From the NCBI RefSeq assembly GCF_006335115.1, contig NZ_VDMJ01000008.1, positions 62,001 to 126,000 on the forward strand: DNA of 64,000 bases, written 5' to 3'. The DNA is from Streptomyces sp. NP160. GTDB lineage: Bacteria > Actinomycetota > Actinomycetes > Actinomycetales > Quadrisphaeraceae. The notes under the pieces are model-generated. The model saw only the letters and a list, made by a program, of their open reading frames with translations. It searched no databases and was not told where the DNA came from. Positions 60,093-64,000 of the stretch are shown piece by piece. Numbering within the stretch: position 1 is the stretch's first letter; each line of letters starts with the position of its first letter. The translations under genes and the position numbers were made by a program.

Positions 60093-60374
60093 GTCCCAGA
60101 CGCTAGGGATCACCACCGACAGCCGAACCACCGTGCAGAGTGCCTGCACAGAGGCATGATCAGCGCAACTCGAAGATCACGCGAACGGCCCATCGCGGAG
60201 CAGGGAGCGAGCAGCCGGCGACGGCAGCCGGCGACCCCGCTGCCGCCGCAGCACCACCCGGACGGGCGCTGCAGCGCGCCCCGCCCGCGACCGATGCCTC
60301 CGCTGCAGGACCGCGTGCTGGAGGGGCCGAACCACTGAGCCCCGCCGCCGCGGGATCGCTGGACGGGACGTGCG
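60093..60374. other. Divergent intergenic region
   Basis: This is the longest gap in the window (282 bases), between the divergent HNH and GGDEF-EAL genes. It holds GTGCAG (60133-60138) and CTGCAC (60144-60149), a 6-bp inverted repeat with a 5-base spacer. I see no RNA gene and no convincing small ORF in the rest. Confidence 0.4.
60100..60105 (-). promoter_or_regulatory. Candidate leaderless -10 box
   Basis: TAGCGT on the minus strand lies 7 bases before the ATG at 60092 of the HNH gene. Confidence 0.4.
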
Positions 60375-62807
60375 ATGGGCGAGGGGTTCACCGGCTGGTG
60401 CCGGAAGGTCGCGGCAGGAGCCGGCCGCACGGCGCGCAGGCCCGCAGGGCTCGTGGAGCGCACGCGGTGGCTCTTCTGGCTGGCGGCGCTGGTGTCGCTG
60501 CTGATCGCCGTCCCCGGTGCCGTGCTGGAGCAGAGCGCCGCGGCCGTGGTGCTGGTCGCCGTGGCGTCGGCCGTCTGCTGCCTGGTCTGGTGCCGGCGCT
60601 ACGTCCTGCGCCGCGCGCCGCTGCTCGGCGACCTCGTCGAGGCCGGCGCCGTCCTGCTCATGGCCGCCGCGGCGCCCACCCCGGCCATCGCCCTGGGGAT
60701 CACCTTCTCGGCCGCCTGGCAGCGGGCGGTGTACGGCAGCACCTGGCGCGGCGTGCTGTGGGTCGTGCTCGTGGTGGCCGGTCTGGCCGCGGCGCTGCCG
60801 GTGTGGCCGGCGGTGCCCGGCCACACCGGGCGGGTGGCGGCCGCCCCCCTGCTGGGGTCGCTGCCGACGATGTTCCTGGTCTTCGCCGTGGCCCGTCACC
60901 TGGGAGGCAACCTCTTCGCCAGGGAGCGCGCCGGCCGCCAGCAGGACGCGCTGACCGCCCTGAGCCTGGGCCTGATGGGGGTCGTCGACCGGGAGCAGGC
61001 CTACGCGCTCGCCTGGCGGGCCACCGAGGCGCTGTGCGACGCGACGCCGGGGCTGCGCGCCCTGGCGGTGGGCCAGCACGGCCCCGACCTGCTGGTGGTG
61101 CGCTCCGCCGGCCGCTTCGCCTGCGTGCCCGACCACCTCGCGGCCCCCGGCGGAGCGGTCGTGGCCGGTGGCAGCGCGGCGGTGGAGGGGGACGGGGTGG
61201 ACTGGTCGGCTCCGGTCACCGACGGGCTGCTGGCGCAGCTCGAGGGGTCCGTCGGCGCACGGCTCGCGTGGACGGCCCACCGGCTCCCGGAGGTGCCCGA
61301 CGGCTGGATGCTCGTGGGGGCGCCGCAGAGCGTGCCCGCCGACGTCCAGGCCGCGGTGTGGAGCATCAACCGCCAGGTCGCCCTGGCGGCCCGCAACGCC
61401 GACGCCCGCGCCGAGCTGGTCGCCGCGGCCCGGACCGACTCCCTGACCGACCTGCCCAACCGCACGGCCTTCGCCCACGCCCTGTCGGAGGCGGTGGGCG
61501 GCGGTGAGGCCGTCGCCGTCCTCTTCTGCGACCTCGACGACTTCAAGGTGGTCAACGACGGGATGGGGCACGAGGCGGGGGACGACGTGCTGCGGGAGGT
61601 GGCCGCGAGGCTGCGGGTCGCCACGCGCACCGAGGACCTGTGCGCCCGGCTCGGCGGTGACGAGTTCGCCGTCCTGCTGCGCGCCCGCCCCGCAGAAGAG
61701 CCCGGGTCCGCACCCGACGACCTCCTCGCGTCGGCGCTGTCCGTCGCGCAGCGCCTCCAGCAGGACCTGCGACAGCCCGTCAGGACCGGCGACCGCTGGG
61801 CCTCCGTCGCGGTGAGCATCGGCATCGCCACCGGCCAGGGCCCCGCCGCCGGTGAGTCGGTGGTGCGGCACGCCGACGTGGCCATGTACGCCGCCAAGGC
61901 CCGTTCCGGGCAGGGGGTGCAGGTATTCGGGGAGGAGCTGCTGGAGGAGCTGGACGACGTCGGGCTCATCGCGGAGCTGCGCACCGCCGCCGTGTCCAGC
62001 CAGCTCCGCGTGCACTACCAGCCGGTCGTCAGCCTCCGGCCGGGCAGCGAGGGCCGCTGCGAGGCCGTCGAGGCGCTGGTCCGCTGGCAGCACCCCGTGC
62101 GAGGGCTGCTCGGGGCGGGGCAGTTCGTGCCGCTGGCGGAGCGCTGCGGCGCCATCGACCAGGTCGGCGCCTTCGTCCTCGACCGGGCCTGCCGCGACGC
62201 GGCGCTGTGGCAGCTCCCCGGGCGGCCGGTGGAGGTGCACGTCAACGTCTCACCGCTGCAGCTCGGCCACGCGGGCTTCCCGGCCGTCGTCGCGTGGGCG
62301 CTGGCCCGCTCCGGCCTGGACCCCCACCTGCTGGTGCTGGAGGTCACCGAGAGCGCAGTGGCCGACGGCGCGGCGCAGCGGCAGGTGCTGCTGGAGGTCC
62401 GCCGCCTCGGGGTGCAGGTGGCCCTGGACGACTTCGGCACGGGCTACTCCTCCCTGGCCACCCTGCGCGCGCTGCCGGTCGACGTCCTCAAGATCGACCG
62501 CAGCTTCGTCACCGGCTGCCAGGAGCCCCAGAGCAGCGCGCTGCTGAAGGCCGTCGTCGGGCTCGCCGAGGGCCTGGGCCTGCGCACCGTGGCGGAGGGC
62601 GTCGAGACCACCGACGAGCTGGAGCACCTGCGCTCCCTCGGCGTCGGCGCGGTGCAGGGCTACCTGCTGCAGCGGCCCGCGCCCGTCGAGGAGCTCACCG
62701 CGTGGCTCCCCACCGGTCGTCGCGACGACGTCCCCTCCCCGCGGCGCCCGACCGCCGCGGCGCCGCCCTCCGAGGAGATGACGACGACGACGGCGGCCGC
62801 GCGGTGA
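60375..62807 (+). CDS. Membrane-bound GGDEF-EAL protein
   Basis: The 810-residue product starts with a basic 30-residue tail. Five or six transmembrane helices follow (about 30-180), then a region to about 350 that resembles a GAF-type sensor. The GGDEF domain (LGGDEFAVLL) has the inhibitory RxxD site as RTED five residues earlier. The EAL domain has EALVRWQHP, LEVTESA, DDFGTGYSS, LKIDRSF and AEGVET, all intact. The C-terminal 40 residues are Pro/Thr-rich. It should be able to make or degrade cyclic-di-GMP. It is convergent with the small secreted protein gene, 12 bases apart. Confidence 0.9.
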   Translation: MGEGFTGWCRKVAAGAGRTARRPAGLVERTRWLFWLAALVSLLIAVPGAVLEQSAAAVVLVAVASAVCCLVWCRRYVLRRAPLLGDLVEAGAVLLMAAAAPTPAIALGITFSAAWQRAVYGSTWRGVLWVVLVVAGLAAALPVWPAVPGHTGRVAAAPLLGSLPTMFLVFAVARHLGGNLFARERAGRQQDALTALSLGLMGVVDREQAYALAWRATEALCDATPGLRALAVGQHGPDLLVVRSAGRFACVPDHLAAPGGAVVAGGSAAVEGDGVDWSAPVTDGLLAQLEGSVGARLAWTAHRLPEVPDGWMLVGAPQSVPADVQAAVWSINRQVALAARNADARAELVAAARTDSLTDLPNRTAFAHALSEAVGGGEAVAVLFCDLDDFKVVNDGMGHEAGDDVLREVAARLRVATRTEDLCARLGGDEFAVLLRARPAEEPGSAPDDLLASALSVAQRLQQDLRQPVRTGDRWASVAVSIGIATGQGPAAGESVVRHADVAMYAAKARSGQGVQVFGEELLEELDDVGLIAELRTAAVSSQLRVHYQPVVSLRPGSEGRCEAVEALVRWQHPVRGLLGAGQFVPLAERCGAIDQVGAFVLDRACRDAALWQLPGRPVEVHVNVSPLQLGHAGFPAVVAWALARSGLDPHLLVLEVTESAVADGAAQRQVLLEVRRLGVQVALDDFGTGYSSLATLRALPVDVLKIDRSFVTGCQEPQSSALLKAVVGLAEGLGLRTVAEGVETTDELEHLRSLGVGAVQGYLLQRPAPVEELTAWLPTGRRDDVPSPRRPTAAAPPSEEMTTTTAAAR

Positions 62808-62819
62808 GGTGACCCCGGG

Positions 62820-63380
62820 TCAGAGGCCCTTGGCCTGCCGCACCCGCTCGGACAGCTCCGCGAGCGCGTCGGCGGTCCGGTAGCGGTCGTAGCCCTTCAC
62901 GAGGGCCACCACGGTGTGCTGGGTGCCGGTGCGGGCCCTCAGCTCCCCGTCCAGCGCAGCCACGAGCCCGTCGTCGAAGGCGGCCTCCCCCACCAGGAGG
63001 TAGCGCACCTCCCTCTTGTCCCTGGCCAGCCGGTTCGACTGGTAGTAGCCCGGGTGCGTCGACGCGCTGGCTCCACCGCCACCGGCCAGCAGCACGGGCG
63101 CGCCGAGGGCCGCCGCCAGCGGTGCGGCGGCGAGGGAGTCCACCACGTGGCGGTCGGCCCCGCTGGCGACGATCGCGTACTCGACGCCGGGGTCCACCAC
63201 GACGCGGCCGTCGTCGGGGTTGAAGAACGCGCCGCTCACCGGAGCCAGCACCTCGTGGAAGTCGTTCTCCGGCCGCTGGGAGGTGCTCGCGACGGCGGTC
63301 GAGGCGGAGGTGGCGGCCAGCAGCGCGGCGCACAGCGCACCGCCCGCGAGGGCCGACCGGGTGCGGCGAGGGAGGATCAC
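62820..63380 (-). CDS. Small secreted protein with a degenerate cell-wall-binding repeat
   Basis: The 186-residue preprotein has a Sec signal (about 1-32, ATSASTAVAST). The mature part reads like a single worn cell-wall-binding repeat 2 unit: YAIVASGADRHVVDSLAAAP and LGAPVLLAGG match the VFVASG...DALAAxxLAxxLGAPLLL core. VRYLLVGEAAFDDGLVAAL matches the VYVLGG strand, and GYDRYRTADALA matches GADRYETA. Its GTG overlaps the stop of the upstream GGDEF gene as GTGA. This ties a wall protein to a cyclic-di-GMP enzyme. The assignment to PF04122 is inference from these motifs. Confidence 0.65.
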   Translation of the reverse strand: MILPRRTRSALAGGALCAALLAATSASTAVASTSQRPENDFHEVLAPVSGAFFNPDDGRVVVDPGVEYAIVASGADRHVVDSLAAAPLAAALGAPVLLAGGGGASASTHPGYYQSNRLARDKREVRYLLVGEAAFDDGLVAALDGELRARTGTQHTVVALVKGYDRYRTADALAELSERVRQAKGL

Positions 63381-64000
63381 CGGGCCGAGGGTGGCAGAGC
63401 CTCCAGCGCCGCGTCCGGGGAACCACCCAGCTCGTCGGAGGCGCTCGCGGCGCGGTCACGCCCGCCGTCCTTCGCCCGGTACAGGGCCCGGTCAGCGGCT
63501 CCCACGAGGTCCGTCGCCGATGCCGCTGCCGTCGGCAGCGCGCTCGCGGCGGCACCGATGCTCAGGGAGACGCTGCCGCCGGCCGGGTGCGGCAGCGCCG
63601 CCGCGCGGACCCGGGCCAGAACCCGCTCGGCCACCTGCAGGGCGCTGCTCGAGCCGGTGCCGGGCAGCAGCACGGCGAACTCCTCGCCGCCGTACCGCGC
63701 CACCACGTCACCGGCACGCACCGCGTCGGCGATGCAGGCGGCGACCGCCCGCAGGCAGGCGTCCCCGGCGAGGTGCCCGGCGGTGTCGTTGTAGGCCTTG
63801 AAGCGGTCGACGTCGCACATGAGCACCGCCAGGGGCTCGTGCGTCGACGCGTGCTGCGCCCAGAGCCGCTGGAGCGCCTCGTCGAACGCCACGCGGTTGG
63901 CCACGCCCGTGAGCCCGTCGGCGAGCAGCGCGGCCCTCAGCCGGCGGTTGGCCTCCTGCAGCTCGGCCGTGCGCGCGGCCACCTGGCGCTCCAGCCCGGC
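63377..64000 (-). CDS. GGDEF diguanylate cyclase, 5' end beyond the window
   Basis: The C-terminal 207 residues of a diguanylate cyclase are visible, and the frame stays open to the right edge. The first visible residues (AGLERQVAARTAELQEANRRL) are the coiled-coil linker that usually joins a sensor to GGDEF. The domain has DGLTGVANR, CDVDRFKAYNDTAGHLAGD and GGEEF with an RxxD product-inhibition site (RAGD) five residues earlier, so it should be active and feedback-controlled. The sensor part is not in the window. Its stop overlaps the start of the small secreted wall-repeat protein. Confidence 0.85.
   Translation of the reverse strand, partial: AGLERQVAARTAELQEANRRLRAALLADGLTGVANRVAFDEALQRLWAQHASTHEPLAVLMCDVDRFKAYNDTAGHLAGDACLRAVAACIADAVRAGDVVARYGGEEFAVLLPGTGSSSALQVAERVLARVRAAALPHPAGGSVSLSIGAAASALPTAAASATDLVGAADRALYRAKDGGRDRAASASDELGGSPDAALEALPPSAR

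Noticed and set aside
1-64000. tRNA, rRNA, riboswitch, insertion sequence, integrase or phage genes
   Set aside because: No gap is longer than 282 bases, and none shows cloverleaf, transposase or integrase motifs by eye. A covariance-model scan would be needed to exclude small RNAs.

Overview
This is a 64 kb stretch of very GC-rich DNA in which nearly every codon ends in G or C and GTG starts are common. Gene families that mark actinomycetes include cell-wall-binding repeat 2 proteins, a DUF222-HNH nuclease, a sugar ABC importer with no ATPase of its own, a DUF6541 membrane-protein pair, and TANNNT boxes placed 5-8 bases before start codons (leaderless-type promoters). A Kineosporiaceae-like or related actinomycete is a reasonable guess from gene content only. 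I see no rRNA, tRNA, CRISPR array, transposase, phage module or replication origin. It looks like an ordinary chromosomal segment rich in surface and signalling genes.

Layout. 0-3 kb: the first codons of a gene leaving the left edge, then a DUF1800/DUF1501 secreted pair. 3-10 kb: a minus-strand block of NagZ-like lipoprotein, two paralogous DUF6541 multi-pass proteins and a single-pass protein between them. 10-11.3 kb: a PRC-barrel protein with a duplicated disordered tail. 11.4-15 kb: two glycosyltransferases and a flippase (surface polysaccharide). 15-25 kb: small secreted proteins, an M11-like metalloprotease and an NHL/fn3 protein that both carry cell-wall-binding repeats, a TauE exporter, a glutathione peroxidase and a collapsed ADP-ribosylglycohydrolase gene. 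24-31.4 kb: an EAL protein coupled to a secreted repeat protein, a TetR-MMPL pair with a visible operator, and a membrane GGDEF-EAL protein. 31.5-36 kb: a permease overlapping an acetylpolyamine/histone deacetylase-type amidohydrolase, and a GAF-GGDEF-EAL gene that appears frameshifted.

35.9-44.3 kb is the clearest functional unit: a LacI regulator, a GH127 beta-L-arabinofuranosidase, a lipoprotein and two permeases of a sugar ABC importer, and a secreted clan GH-A hydrolase with a CBM35-like tail. LacI-type palindromes lie before the GH127 and binding-protein genes. I read it as an arabinofuranoside/plant-glycan utilisation locus using an ATPase encoded elsewhere. 44.4-51.4 kb: a subtilisin with Ser-rich linkers, a cell-wall-binding repeat protein, a GT2 and a membrane protein. 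51.4-60 kb: a phosphatidylserine decarboxylase family protein, a Bcr/CflA exporter, a ThrE-type exporter, a secreted PIG-L deacetylase, an MpaB/DUF2236 protein and an HNH protein. 60.4-64 kb: a GGDEF-EAL protein, a small secreted protein with a degenerate cell-wall repeat, and a GGDEF gene cut by the right edge.

Two themes run through the window. One is cell-surface construction: four cell-wall-repeat proteins, polysaccharide genes and secreted hydrolases. The other is cyclic-di-GMP: five GGDEF/EAL proteins, two of which are translationally coupled to small secreted surface proteins. A family of paired 22-nt palindromes occurs at two distant gene ends.
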